Shown in pieces: positions 37,725-47,699 of a stretch of DNA of 64,000 nt. This stretch comes from Hydractinia symbiolongicarpus (Eukaryota; Cnidaria; Hydrozoa; Anthoathecata; Hydractiniidae). The stretch spans positions 20,970,501-21,034,500 of the forward strand of contig NC_079879.1 in assembly GCF_029227915.1 (NCBI RefSeq). Direction: 5' to 3'. Under the pieces are notes generated by a model. It worked only from the letters and a program-made list of their open reading frames with translations, was not told the DNA's origin and made no database searches. How positions within the stretch are numbered: position 1 is the first letter of the stretch; each line of letters begins with the position of its first letter. Both the position numbers and the translations under genes were made by a program.

Positions 37725-37939
37725 TGACCATAACCCTCCTCTGTCCTTCATATTTACTAAATCAGAATTTTTATCGTCTTCCATAAGACACAACTTTCCA
37801 GCTAATAAGATGTCTAAACTTTGAACTCCAAGCATACTTCTTGATTTTTTGATCTCCTAATGCGACGATATAGTGTACTAAATACATAACCACTTGGATA
37901 TTGAATTATGTTTTTTTCTTTGGGTGAAAAATTCACATG

Positions 37940-38506
37940 GGAAGAAAATTCTACAGTGCTTTTTTTACAGCTGAATTAGTGAGATGATACGTGATTAGCC
38001 ACTTCAAAACCAAGGAGAATAGAGTTTCGATTTGAAAAATTTCTGTAAACAATATCTTCGGACACAGATTTGTAGAAGGTCGGATAAAACTTTTCAGCCT
38101 CGCCTTTAAAACTACCAATCACATCTCTGACAAAACTATAGGAAAAGTTTGTATCATCGTTTGTAATAACATAATTGACAAATTCATTTCTGGTCTTCTC
38201 ACTATAGCACTCATCTTTAGAAAGTTTACTTGTACCTTAATGGGGCTACTTATAAGTAAGCTAAGTATAACGGATGGAGCTTGGTTTCAGCAGTAGTGAG
38301 GCTGTCTTCATTAAACTGGTTTTGTGGCTGACGATGTTTCGCATTTCGGCGCTTGTGAGCCTCCGTTGACTTTTGTATGCTTTGGAGCATATATCACAGG
38401 AAAAACTGCTTTCAAAAGGGTCGTCAACTATTCGTTTAACAATTTCGGACAATTCTTCAGTTAAATCACGATTCTTCTCTAATAAATCTTCATCAATAAC
38501 AGCCAA
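37940..38506 (-). pseudogene. Minus-strand C2H2 zinc-finger ORF in the P-element region
   Basis: 38506-38261 reads acidic/helical sequence then FSCDICSKAYKSQRRLTSAE, a C2H2-like finger in which the second His is not clear. Further down, about 38215-38000, the minus strand reads FVRDVIGSFKGEAEKFY and a frame-shifted continuation. It lies tail-to-tail with the transposase. It may be cargo of the transposon or a second inserted element. Confidence 0.45.
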
Positions 38507-38535
38507 GATTGCATCAAAATCATCTTCAACAAAGA

Positions 38536-39790
38536 AATTGACCTTCCCCTCTTTTTGCTAAAGAATGTTTTTTTAAATAAAGTATGTTTCAAAGCAAAAA
38601 CGGACCTGATTTACGGGTCCCAGCGGGTTTTTAAGAAGAAGAGTTTTCTTCATCCCCCGATTATGGTGTAGGATATCTATTGGACTTTCGTAAACTTTCT
38701 CACCTTGTTGCTGCCATGGGATATATCAAAAAACGTTTTAGGAAAATATTGTATAAATAAGCATTAGTAGTAGGATCAGATTTAACAAAATATAAGCATA
38801 TCTTATTGTTTTTAAAAGACGATTAGACGATTACAATCACTTTTTATCTGAACACTGAAGCATCAATAACGTTAACCTTTGAAACAACGTAATGTCGTTC
38901 ACTAAGTTAAACTTGTTTTAGCATTCTAATTTTCAGCAATTTATTCGCATTTGTGCGACATGTGCCCACAACACCAAAAAGCGCTTACCGTACAATTTCT
39001 GGGTATATTTAAAATAATTTAAGATACTAGATGATTTACCAGTGCGTAAATTATCAAAATAATAAATCGTTACTGAGTGCAATTAACATGCATTAACATG
39101 GATTGAGAATACAGCTATTTTAGTCAACCATAGTGAAGGAGTTTAGTAACGCAAAGAGTGCTTTCCAGGCTTTAATAACAGGCGTATGAACAGAATGGGG
39201 GCTAATTACTGGGCAGCTGCTCCCTCTAAATGGGCATTTGCAATTGTTGTCAATGGTGAAATATTAGGCCAGTCTCATGAAAGAGATGACTGCAAGCCCA
39301 AAAATTACACAGATTCAAAAGATTAGAAATCCTTTTTTGTGCATTTGTTTAGTTTGAAAATCCATTTCTAGAGAAGGTTCAAGACTACTGGACATTGTTA
39401 CCAAGCATACCCTAAAGATGTTTTAATCAAGTGAGTAAAGTTTAAAAAACAGATTGGTAAGAAAACTGTAAGAGAACGTCTTGTAAAAAGTTCTGCGTTC
39501 TTGTACAACGATATTAAGGAATACAACTTACGAGTTTTCAGACACAAGAATTACATCGGACAATAAATATCAGCGTAGAAAACTTATAGCTTGAGCTCTG
39601 ACAGGCAATTTTAAGCATGCCTTTTTCATTTTAGGCTAGATTTGGCAACGTTTGTTGCTTATGAGAACCAGAGTGTTTATCCACATATCCACCTGAAGCA
39701 GTAAAAGCAAAAAGAATTACTGGCACACCACAGGGGAAAAGTTGTATGAATATCAGTGAGGGATGGAACTACTATTTGCAAAAGTTTTTA
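38536..39790 (+). other. End of unit 2
   Basis: Aligns with 23130-23790 of unit 1 in blocks (gtcccagcgggtttttaaga with gtcccagcgtgtttttaaag), interrupted at about 38890-39490 by unit-specific sequence. No coding region recognised. Confidence 0.5.
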
Positions 39791-39914
39791 ATATTTAGCC
39801 CAACGGACTTACAAAAAGCATTAAGTTAACTTTAAACATGAAATATGTTCATTTTTATCTTAAATGGGTTCATTAACAACAATTTCTCCCGCCTTGTTAA
39901 CACAGAAGGTTACC

Positions 39915-40000
39915 AGTGAAGCGACTGGTAGCCTTGTGGTAGATCGTTAGTTTTCATTAATGGAGGCCTTGGCCCATCCGAGTCATACCAGAAACTATAA
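39915..40000 (+). repeat. tRNA-related SINE-like fragment
   Basis: The string tggtagccttgtggtagatc resembles a Pol III A box, and ggcccatccgagtcatacc about 30 bases on resembles a decayed B box. No cloverleaf can be completed, so it is not a functional tRNA gene. Confidence 0.3.
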
Positions 40001-40221
40001 AAGTCCGAATCTATCCTTTCTACTTGGCGTAGCTTATCAGAAAATTTAGACTTAAATTTTGCCAATGTTAAAGAACGCATTAAAAACACACTGAGCGACG
40101 ATCGAAATTTTAGGCTTTTGAAGAAAATTAACCTTGTCTACGCCGCTTTCTCGTAAAATGCATATAACAAAAATTAGCGCATTTTTACCGCCCGATTTGG
40201 GTTGAAAAAGAAGATTTGTAA

Positions 40222-40740
40222 ATACAGTTGACGCTCTCTAATTCGATATTCAAGGGAAATAATATATTCATCGAATTGGAGAGCTTATATACTGGGAAGT
40301 CTCTCTAATTTGATATTTGGGGGGTAAATTTTTTCCTGGAAACCTCAATTCTTGGGAAAAAATCTTCGATATTTTCCTGCTTTTTTTTATAAAGTTTTCT
40401 AAATCAATTGCCCTATTTTTATCTTTTAAACCACTTAATACATTATCTTCAAATTTTAGATATAAACTATGATCTTCAGTGTGTTAATTGCGGTCAACAC
40501 GTCATTGAGCGATGGTTTGGCAGGTGGCATCTCGTTGGTTCGTCACCATCGGAATCTTCATCACTTGAGTCATAGATTTACCAGATACTTCAACAATTAT
40601 GTCAGCGTCGGACAAGGCACCACTCACAGATGTTTGAGAGTCTACGTCTACAAGTTCTTCAGCCGATAATCGGTAATCCACACTGAAGTTGTTCTTCAAC
40701 TTTTCGAGACGATCTTAATTTTTTTACTACATTCTCCTCT
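40222..40740 (-). mobile_element. pogo/Tigger-like DNA transposon remnant
   Basis: The left terminus cagttgacgctctctaattc, followed by internal variants (cgaattggagagcttata, gtctctctaatttgatattt), is typical of pogo/Tigger/jerky terminal repeats. The minus-strand frame 40699-40502 includes LSAEELVDVDSQTSVSGALS and DADIIVEVSG, resembling the C-terminal tail of Tigger transposases. The rest of the transposase and the right terminus are missing. Confidence 0.6.
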
Positions 40741-40929
40741 ACTTCCAAATCAGCAGTCCCTAATAAGTAATGACGTCATCAAAGTATACAGAAAAAGAGG
40801 TCTAAAAATTTTCAAGCCCAATTCCCTGATATTGATCAATTAATAACGCATGCACAATAAAGACACGCTAGGTCGAGCAGAATGAAGTCTTCTGAAAAAA
40901 CAAATAATCGTATATAATAAAGAGAATGG

Positions 40930-42010
40930 AATCAAAAACTGTCAAACAATTAGTGATATTGCAAAAACCCGTGGATTAAAAGGGTAATATAGACTACGTA
41001 AAGCTGAATTGGTTGCCCTATTGGAGAATGTATCACAGAAACCAGTCGGACCTATAACATCAGAGGATATGGACGTCTTCGAGAGACAGGAGATAGCCAA
41101 GACCCGTCCAACCATCGGGGGTGAAATCAAGGAATGGTACAACTGGGTATTGCCCCCATCTGAGATGGACTTCTTCGAGAAACAGGAATTGTCTAAAAAT
41201 CGTTCCGTTGTAGGGGATAAGATACGGGAATGACACAACTGGCTTGTGGACGCGATTCCAAAGTCTATAAAAGAGAGGGTCAAGTGTACCTATGCAGCAT
41301 TCAAACGCGGGGTGATGGGGTTCTATAACAGGACAGCCAACACAAGGCCTACGCTCCATGATAAAGTAGAAAAGGAGACTGAGGTATACTATCTATATGA
41401 ACAGCCAGGGCAAGATTTTACACCTAAGGAACATAAACATGCTCTCCACAGGACATTCCGAAGTTTCTGAATTAATGGTATAGGAGGGGCAGACGTTGAT
41501 TGGTATATAGGGATGGTGCAATCAAACGTAAAAACCTTGGTTGGGGACCAGGTAGAAGATATAGGGTCGGCAAAGGTACAGTTATCCCTGTGGATTATGT
41601 GGAAGAAGCCCTCAATTATAGAGGGGGCTAATGATGAGTACATTGAGGTGAAGAAGGTTTTTCATAGCAATATGGCCTGGTTATTCCAGGGTAGCGACGT
41701 GGACGATGTGCTGGATAGGATGTTTGTGTTTGTGGATTTTCCACAATCGTGGAAAATCCGGCACTGCCCCGGAGTGGCTTTACAAAAATCCTATATCTTG
41801 ATGTAGACTTCAATACTATACCGTTAACGAGAGGTTCATCGTATGCTGAAGTACCAAAATGGGTAGCTTCTAAAAATGCAATTATTACCCCAAAAAATGA
41901 AGACTAGGAGTGTTTCAAGTGGGGCATTATAGCATCCCTGCATCATGATGAGATTGAAAAAGATCCACAAAGAATAAACAAGCTGAAGCATCATATAGAC
42001 ATAGAGTTCC
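40930..42010 (+). pseudogene. N-terminal part of Polinton-like polymerase ORF
   Basis: A short SAP/Rho-N-like segment (YRLRKAELVALLENV) at about 40987-41030 is followed by a low-complexity linker with two related repeats (MDVFERQEIAKTRP and MDFFEKQELSKNRS) at 41069-41210. Then comes a conserved region (KVFHSNMAWLFQGSDVDDVL) at about 41655-41714. It is broken by stops at 41231 and 41468 and by sequence disruption at 41734-41800, exactly at a perfect hairpin. This domain order precedes the DNA polymerase B core in Polinton-type proteins of cnidarians; that core is not present here. Confidence 0.5.
41734..41759. repeat. Perfect hairpin, 11-bp arms
   Basis: ggattttccac and gtggaaaatcc separated by aatc. 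It lies where the polymerase-type frame loses its expected continuation. Confidence 0.8.
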
Positions 42011-42126
42011 CAATAAATGATAAGAAGCAGTTAGGGCACTGTCTACTCACGTGGTCAATCTGTATGCCAACATGATTGGTAACTTTGTGGATATTGACAG
42101 TGTTGACGAATTGCACAGGGACATCG

Positions 42127-42165
42127 AAGAGGACCCTATAATCTCTCGGATTATAGGGTCCTCTT
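42127..42165. repeat. Perfect hairpin, 16-bp arms
   Basis: aagaggaccctataat (42127-42142) and its exact reverse complement (42150-42165) around a 7-base loop. Perfect arms in an otherwise decayed element suggest a recent origin. Confidence 0.85.
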
Positions 42166-42316
42166 ATCCATGACAGATCTCGGGGTCCTGGTGTATTGCA
42201 CCATCGGCAGATGTCTTGCACCGCTCCTGTTCCTGTCCCACACGGTCAGACACATGGGTAAAAAGAAACAGGAGAAGGAGAATGAGGCGGAGGAGGCGGG
42301 ACTGCTATAAGAATAA

Positions 42317-42616
42317 ATGAGTGAAGAAAATCAGAAGCAAGAAGAGAGAGTCATTACAAAGCAACCGAAGAAGGAGGGTCGTGTAGCATCGGGCAAGAGA
42401 CTTGCCGAATGGAATAGGAGGAACAAGGCAGACTTAAAGAAAAACGTTGGCAAAGGTACTTCACAGGAAGACAAGGAACCTGTCGCAAACCCTGGCAAAT
42501 CAATGGACAGTGTCCACATCTATGAATCCAACAAGCCGGTGGCTAATCCGGAGCCCCAACAGGGGAAACAGCAAAAAACCCAAAGAAATATCGATTTTTT
42601 TAAAATGCAGTATTAA
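42317..42616 (+). pseudogene. Small basic ORF of the Polinton-like element
   Basis: 99 codons, highly charged, with GRVASGKRLAEWNRRNKADL near the N-terminus. Small basic proteins of this type sit between the larger ORFs in such elements. It is intact as a frame, but its context is dead. Function unknown; a DNA-binding or virion-associated role is speculation. Confidence 0.45.
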
Positions 42617-42619
42617 TAA

Positions 42620-42874
42620 ATGAGTGCAAGCAACGTAACACCGAAGGAAAAGGAGATTTTAGATATGTTGTACAAGACGGTTGTGGACCTTGGTTTTACC
42701 TTTGCCTTTGCCGTGGCGGGAAAGAAATATTTTGACATAACGAGGCCATCAACAAAAATGGACACCAGCAATGTCATTAAGATGGTTGCTTATTTTTCAG
42801 CAGGGAGAGCAAGTCGTGAAATGGCCGTATCCAAAGGATGGTTACTGGCAAGTATAGTGCCAAAACCAGAATAA
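42620..42874 (+). pseudogene. Small hydrophobic ORF of the Polinton-like element
   Basis: 84 codons beginning MSASNVTPKEKEILDMLYKT, with a hydrophobic segment (GFTFAFAVAGKKYF). It starts 3 bases after the stop of the preceding small ORF, a compact viral-style spacing. Possibly a membrane protein. Confidence 0.45.
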
Positions 42875-42948
42875 GTGTCCAGTATTAACTCGCGTTTGTC
42901 CCAGAAACAAAAACGAGTTAATAGGGAAGAGGCCAAGCAGTGTTTTAA

Positions 42949-43608
42949 ATGCCTAAAATTCCTCGCCCGGAGCAGTTCAAGGCAAAGGGCAAAGGAGGTC
43001 AACTAACAAAAACATGCATCAAATGCCTTGATCTTGGGAGAATTTCAAAGGGTCATACCAGACATCGTATTTATATGCAACCCCTATATGAATTAATAAT
43101 TCTCCTCCAGGACCATATCCAGGCACAATTTAATGAGGGGTATACATGGGAGAACTTCAAGAGGCATGTGAATAATAAAGTACGCTTCAGATACAAAGAA
43201 ACGTTTAATAGTCCAACGCTTGCCGGCGTCGCCTTGGTATTACAGCGGGCACAGTATGCCATAACAAATGGATGTGTTATGTCGTAGGTATGCAAAAATA
43301 TATTGCCTCCACACAAGTTTAAAATTAGGACTAAAGGGCAACTTACAAAAACATGCATCAAATGCCTTGATAAAGCTAAAAAATGCGGACTGTATCAAAT
43401 AGAGATATAGATGGATCCCCTTGCTATCGATCGGGAAATTTGGGGACTTGAACAGGATGAAAACTATCTCATCCTGTATGGCCTACTCACATACCGCATT
43501 ATACCCCAATATATCGAACTTTTTGGGGATAGCCCGGAGAAGGCAAGGCTCGTTGAAAGGTATTGCAATGCACTGAAACGCCCTCAAATACAAGGCTCGA
43601 GGGACTAA
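42949..43608 (+). pseudogene. Two further small ORFs of the Polinton-like element
   Basis: 42949-43287 (112 codons) includes GGQLTKTCIKCLDLGR, a short Cys pair motif. An almost identical nucleotide stretch (caacttacaaaaacatgcatcaaatgccttgat) recurs at about 43339-43371, an internal duplication. 43411-43608 (65 codons) is acidic. Functions unknown. Confidence 0.4.
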
Positions 43609-43729
43609 GCTCTGCCCTACCTGTCTGGGGTCCTTGGTGAATAACCACGGGGGTACAAAGGCATGTGGGTCATACATTGGAGTACATCCAAAATTTCATA
43701 TTCGAAAGTGGTCGAATTATTGAATAAGT

Positions 43730-43890
43730 GGATGTCGTAAGCGTACCGCATACAGCGATCTTTACAGGTCCAACGTCTTGTGGAAAAACACGGCGTGTAC
43801 TGAACCTCCTGGAAAATGAATACAGGCACCACTATCACAATATAGTCATTTTGTGTTCAACAATTAAGGGTTTTGGCCCTCACAATTATG
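43730..43890 (+). pseudogene. Packaging-type ATPase fragment (Walker A)
   Basis: The frame reads VPHTAIFTGPTSCGKTRRVL. GPTSCGKT is a P-loop of the kind found in the FtsK/HerA-like packaging ATPases of Polintons. It is cut off after about 50 codons; no Walker B is seen. Confidence 0.55.
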
Positions 43891-44368
43891 CTTAATTCTA
43901 GTGAAATGCACATTTATCATGGTTCGGATGCAGTCTACTGGAAATGGACTAACGACCGCCGCCGACACCACTGCTTGTATGTGTGAATGTTAAAAGTCTG
44001 TAACACACCTTTGTATTTGATATTGGGTAAAATACTTACCTCGTGAAAAAATAATCTTTGTGATGTTCACCATATGGCTAGCAACCATTTGTTACTTTCT
44101 GTGACATGTCACCGTCACTTTCACAGATGATCAGTTATTCAATTTCTTGAACGTTTTTTTATTTTTATTTTAAGGATAATTTTCAAATATACTTTTCTTA
44201 AAATATACGTTTAAAAGATGAAAAAAAAATTCTACAGGTTGAAATAAAAGTGCATAAAATGTGTTTCTATTACCCTTCCTGAAAATTGTTGAAATTTTGA
44301 TTTGGTGTTGAAGAAGGTTTCCCTGCTAATTCTTAGGCTAGGGAGATACAAGATCAAAATCTTGATAA

Positions 44369-44605
44369 TATTATTATTCCGAATATTTTTACAGGATATA
44401 GCCACTTCAGTGTTGGAAATACTGTTATCAATGTGGGTCCTGTGTTCGGAATGTATACATTAAGTATACACCCAATTTCCCTCACATGGCATGGGTTGAC
44501 CCGTAGCTGTGGTAAAGGCACTTGCTATACATGCCCGCGCTGTGGACCGAGCCACAGACCTTGCAATTGCGAAGCGAACTCCATAAACACAAGGCCACGC
44601 GCCAC
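44369..44605 (+). repeat. Dispersed repeat, copy 1 (partner at 59188-59421)
   Basis: About 235 bp sharing tttttacaggatatagccac, ggcatgggttgacccgtagctgtgg and the tail gcgaactccataaacacaag with the copy at 59 kb, in the same orientation and at about 75-80% identity by eye. Open frames over it are shadows. Confidence 0.7.
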
Positions 44606-45442
44606 AATAATAAATAATTGTGCGAAGAATATCATATTATAACAGCTTCTACAACACCTCATGAGAACATTAAGACAATTCCAAATTTTTGGCCATTTTA
44701 CAAAGTTGGCAAAAAGCATCAACTACTTTTTCAGATGTCTAGGTGAGGTAAAGCAGGGTTTAAATTTCATAGTTGCACTTTCATACGTGTCCGCTCTACG
44801 GAATAATCTACTCCTGCGCCCACAAGGACCTCAACAATTGAGAAAGATGACCACGCTTACGTCAGCAATAGTTAGCATGTTTTGAGAGTTATTTCTATAC
44901 TAGGTACACGCAAAACCTTTTCAAATTCACTTATCAATGTTCATGCCTATCGTAGGACTTCGGATCTTAGGCTATTTGGTTACATGGTGCTCTTAAGACA
45001 TGATAATCGTGACTAACTTCAGCACGCCTGTTTTCCTGGTATTCAGTAACGTCGTGGCTCAGTCATTTATTATTTCGGTCTACGACCACTCTAGAGAATG
45101 GCCCTAGCAAATTTTAAACACTTACTACCAGGTTTTCGCTTGTGTTAAAATACCAACTAATAATGTGTTTATTTTTTTATTATATAGGAGGGGGGTCAAC
45201 GTTGCGGCGAGTCATTGTTTGTCCACACAGAGAAAGTAAAGATAAATCTATATATTGTGTTCTGTTTCTTTCAATAAGATATTTTTAATATTTACAATAA
45301 TTTTTTATACAAGATGCATTTAAAAATGTATATACATTATCTTTTTTTATATTAACATGGGCAAAAATTTACATATCAGCGTTCATTTTATCACTTAAAC
45401 TAGTTACGAAATTTCATTCTTCCATTGATTATGTTTACTGTT
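44606..45442. other. Spacer downstream of the astacin gene
   Basis: No gene recognised. On the minus strand an AATAAA (plus-strand tttatt near 45168) lies about 275 bp beyond the astacin stop and could be its polyadenylation signal. A short ORF at 44661-44885 is not supported. Confidence 0.35.
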
Positions 45443-47636
45443 TCAGCAATATTGGATGTCACAGTATTCCCAGCTTCGTTGCTTGTTACTTGACAACGTT
45501 GTGTAACACCATGGTCGTTCTTTATCACCTTTCGGATTTCGGCAGTAATTGTGTTTACCGAGACCGTCTTTATTTAAGTTATATGTGTGTGAATTTGGAT
45601 ATGTTTTATGCCAAGGTTGGCACATTACACCTTTTTCAGTATAATCTAACTTCCCCCTGTAATCTTGTCCTTTGGTTTTCTTGCTTACACAAGTTAGTTT
45701 TCTTTCCACACTTGGAAGTTTGTTACATTGATACATAGCACGAACTTTAGCAACATCAAGAAACGATAGCCCAAGCCTTTGACCAATTTTTGCCTTTAGG
45801 TATCGATATTTTTGTTTAATTTTTATCGTCGGTCTTCCATTTCTAGTGAACACATTGGGTCCGTAATGCATGATTGACCAAAAATCATAAGCGTAACCCA
45901 TACTTTCAGAGAGTGAAGCAATAGCTAAATTAGAAAATGGTGAATTAATTACAAAAACTTTATCATTACAGGTCATGAAAACTGGTGCACATCATTGCAC
46001 GTACAAAATGCATTGTAAGGCGATAATGGAAAGATTTTTTGCTTCTTTTCGTTAAAAGAATCAGCCAAAAAAAACTTTTTAAAACAAAATAACAGAATTA
46101 CACTTACCAAATTGCCTTTTATTTCCTCGGTCTATGTTTCCTTCTTGAATTTTGATATATTCATCTCGATCTTTTCTTGATTGTTCATGCCACAGTCCAA
46201 CAGCATGTCCTATCTCATGAACGACTGTACCGAATTCTGTGCAACCAGGACTGAGCGCGATTAATTGTTGACCAGGAACTGTTGTGTATTGATCCTCAGA
46301 GTCTATTCTTCCAATTTGAGACCAGCATCTACAGCAAATAATGTGTAATATTTAATACAAATAAGTACTGTGAGGTAAGCTTCCGTTTTCTATGGTGAGG
46401 GCAAAAAGTACCAGCTAAAAATTACTGCTCATGTTTACAATACCTTCTTTAGTGTACAAGTGTTAAAAAAATTAGGTGTAAATTTCCTTAGAAATACTTT
46501 TTTGAGAAATTAAAACACTAACGAAGACAAAAATAATACTTACGGTCCAGGAATTCTTGGTGTAAAAAGCAGATGTGGCACGTGACCGCCATTGAAAGAA
46601 GCTTTTCTGATTTTCTCCTCTCGTCCCACATACTTGTCTAGACGGACAAACTTTAGGCATCCCTTCAACTTTTTTTTCCAGTGTCTTAAAGCGTCTCTAA
46701 TGATTTCATGTTCTTCCCGATCTATATAATAAATCAACGAAGTACTAATTATTTCCTTGTATCTTTTAGAATTATTGACACAGAGTTGTTTTCTTTGCAA
46801 AACGATGTAAATTTATTCAGAAATTTCAAAGGGCCACGAAACGATAAACTTGTAATAATAAATACAATAAAATTATAAATTTCAAAGGATATAGCTAGCT
46901 AGCTAGTTTAAACGGTTTGAAGTTTTTTTTATTTAGAGATTTAAGTTGCTGTTATTGTCTTCATTAAAAACTTTTCAACTGCCATTTGCTTGACTTTCAT
47001 GTAAGTCACTAAAGTTGAAAACTAAGTGCAGTTTCGTAGGCCATTTAAGGTAAATAAAGTGCAAACAAAGAAACACATTGCAAATCACTGCTGTGTCAGC
47101 CAATCCTTCAAACACAATCAAGTAACTATGGAATTAGGAGTTTGAATTTACACTTACTGAAGCCATTATCAAATTTGTAGTAAATAATGTTATTCTTCCA
47201 TAAGTATTCTGGATATGCAGCTATTGTTGAGCGTCTTTTTCTGGACTTTGAAATGCGAGCAATCTTTAGCTTCAATTCTTGGATAATGCTTAGTCGAATA
47301 TCTCCTTCTACAACGAAAGAAAGTTCAAATTTGTACGGGAATAAGGAAGTTGAGCCTTTATATTTGTTAATTATTACAAAAAAATTTGGTGAGAAAAAAT
47401 ACAAAGCACGCAAATTTATCACTCACTATATAATGAGTGCCTAATTAAATATTAGTTATTTAGTTACTTTTATTATATCTGCGCTAACTGCGACACTTAC
47501 CATAAATTCTGTAGTCTTTTTTCGCAATTAAGTCTGTTCTAGTAGCAGCCTCAGTATCATGTTTCACAGCAGGCGCAGTGTTTACAGAGTACTGTAACGT
47601 GTAAAGTAATACGATCAAATATATACAGTATGCCAT
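45443..47636 (-). CDS. Secreted astacin metalloprotease with C-terminal kringle, 407 aa
   Basis: Five exons on the minus strand: 47636-47501, 47307-47158, 46721-46544, 46328-46108, 45981-45443. All are GT-AG and the split codons join in frame to 408 codons. Residues 1-21 are a signal peptide (MAYCIYLIVLLYTLQYSVNT). YEGDI (45-49) is the Asp-switch of astacin propeptides (FxGD). RKRR at 68-71 is a furin-like site just before the mature start. The catalytic domain (72 to about 314) has zinc motif HEIGHAVGLWHE (192-203) and Met-turn SIMHY (264-268). A kringle with its six cysteines (326-407: CVSKK, CQPWH, NYCRNP, PWCYTT, YCDIQYC) ends the protein. No ShK or CUB domain follows. Predicted extracellular zinc endopeptidase; the kringle may bind matrix or partner proteins (inference). 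All key catalytic residues are present. Confidence 0.92.
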
Positions 47637-47697
47637 TTCTGTGTGAACTCTTCTTTATTCGGTTACTGTTATCTCATGTAATTCGTTGTTTATTCCT
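47637..47697 (-). promoter_or_regulatory. Splice-acceptor-like site in the astacin 5' UTR
   Basis: On the minus strand, ttccttttgtgtag|gaata lies 59 bases before the ATG: a pyrimidine tract followed by TAG. It could be the acceptor of a 5' UTR intron or a spliced-leader trans-splice site, which hydrozoans use. No transcript data. Confidence 0.35.
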
Positions 47698-47699
47698 AC

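Larger units (their letters stand above)
35366..38535 (+). mobile_element. P-element-like DNA transposon remnant
   Basis: Unit 1 is continuous at 23103-23150, while unit 2 is interrupted here by about 3.2 kb containing a THAP-domain P-element transposase. It inserted after the segmental duplication. I could not find convincing matching terminal inverted repeats. The left edge near 35366 and right edge near 38535 come from the alignment only. Confidence 0.7.
25047..39790 (+). repeat. Tandem segmental duplication, unit 2 (carries genes B, D, exon E)
   Basis: Partner of 6720-23800. It lacks the CACTA element and most of the 14.1-18.6 kb interval, and has gained about 1.5 kb at 25.2-26.74 kb, small repeats at 28.25-28.68 and 30.99-31.6 kb and a P element at about 35.37-38.53 kb. 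Order and orientation of landmarks match unit 1 throughout, showing a direct tandem duplication. Confidence 0.85.
40930..43890 (+). mobile_element. Polinton/Maverick-like virus-like element remnant
   Basis: A 3-kb plus-strand block with clearly higher GC than its surroundings and densely packed broken frames. Recognisable pieces are a SAP/Rho-N-like motif and N-terminal part of a protein-primed polymerase-type ORF (40930-42000), small basic and small hydrophobic ORFs (42317-42874), further small ORFs (42949-43608) and a packaging-type ATPase Walker A (about 43753-43800). The polymerase catalytic core, integrase, protease and capsid genes are not seen. Stops and frameshifts are frequent; the copy is dead. 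Terminal inverted repeats were not found. Confidence 0.6.

Noticed and set aside
39915-40000. Functional tRNA gene
   Set aside because: A- and B-box-like strings occur but no acceptor stem or anticodon arm can be paired; better explained as a SINE or tRNA-derived fragment.
41060-41359. Minus-strand frames across 40.9-43.8 kb
   Set aside because: Shadows of the plus-strand virus-like ORFs in a GC-richer region where stops are rarer.
44433-44642. Cys-rich 69-codon frame
   Set aside because: It lies in a dispersed repeat whose other copy (59.2 kb) does not keep the frame.
45490-45738. Plus-strand frame over the kringle exon
   Set aside because: Antisense shadow of the astacin-kringle coding exon.
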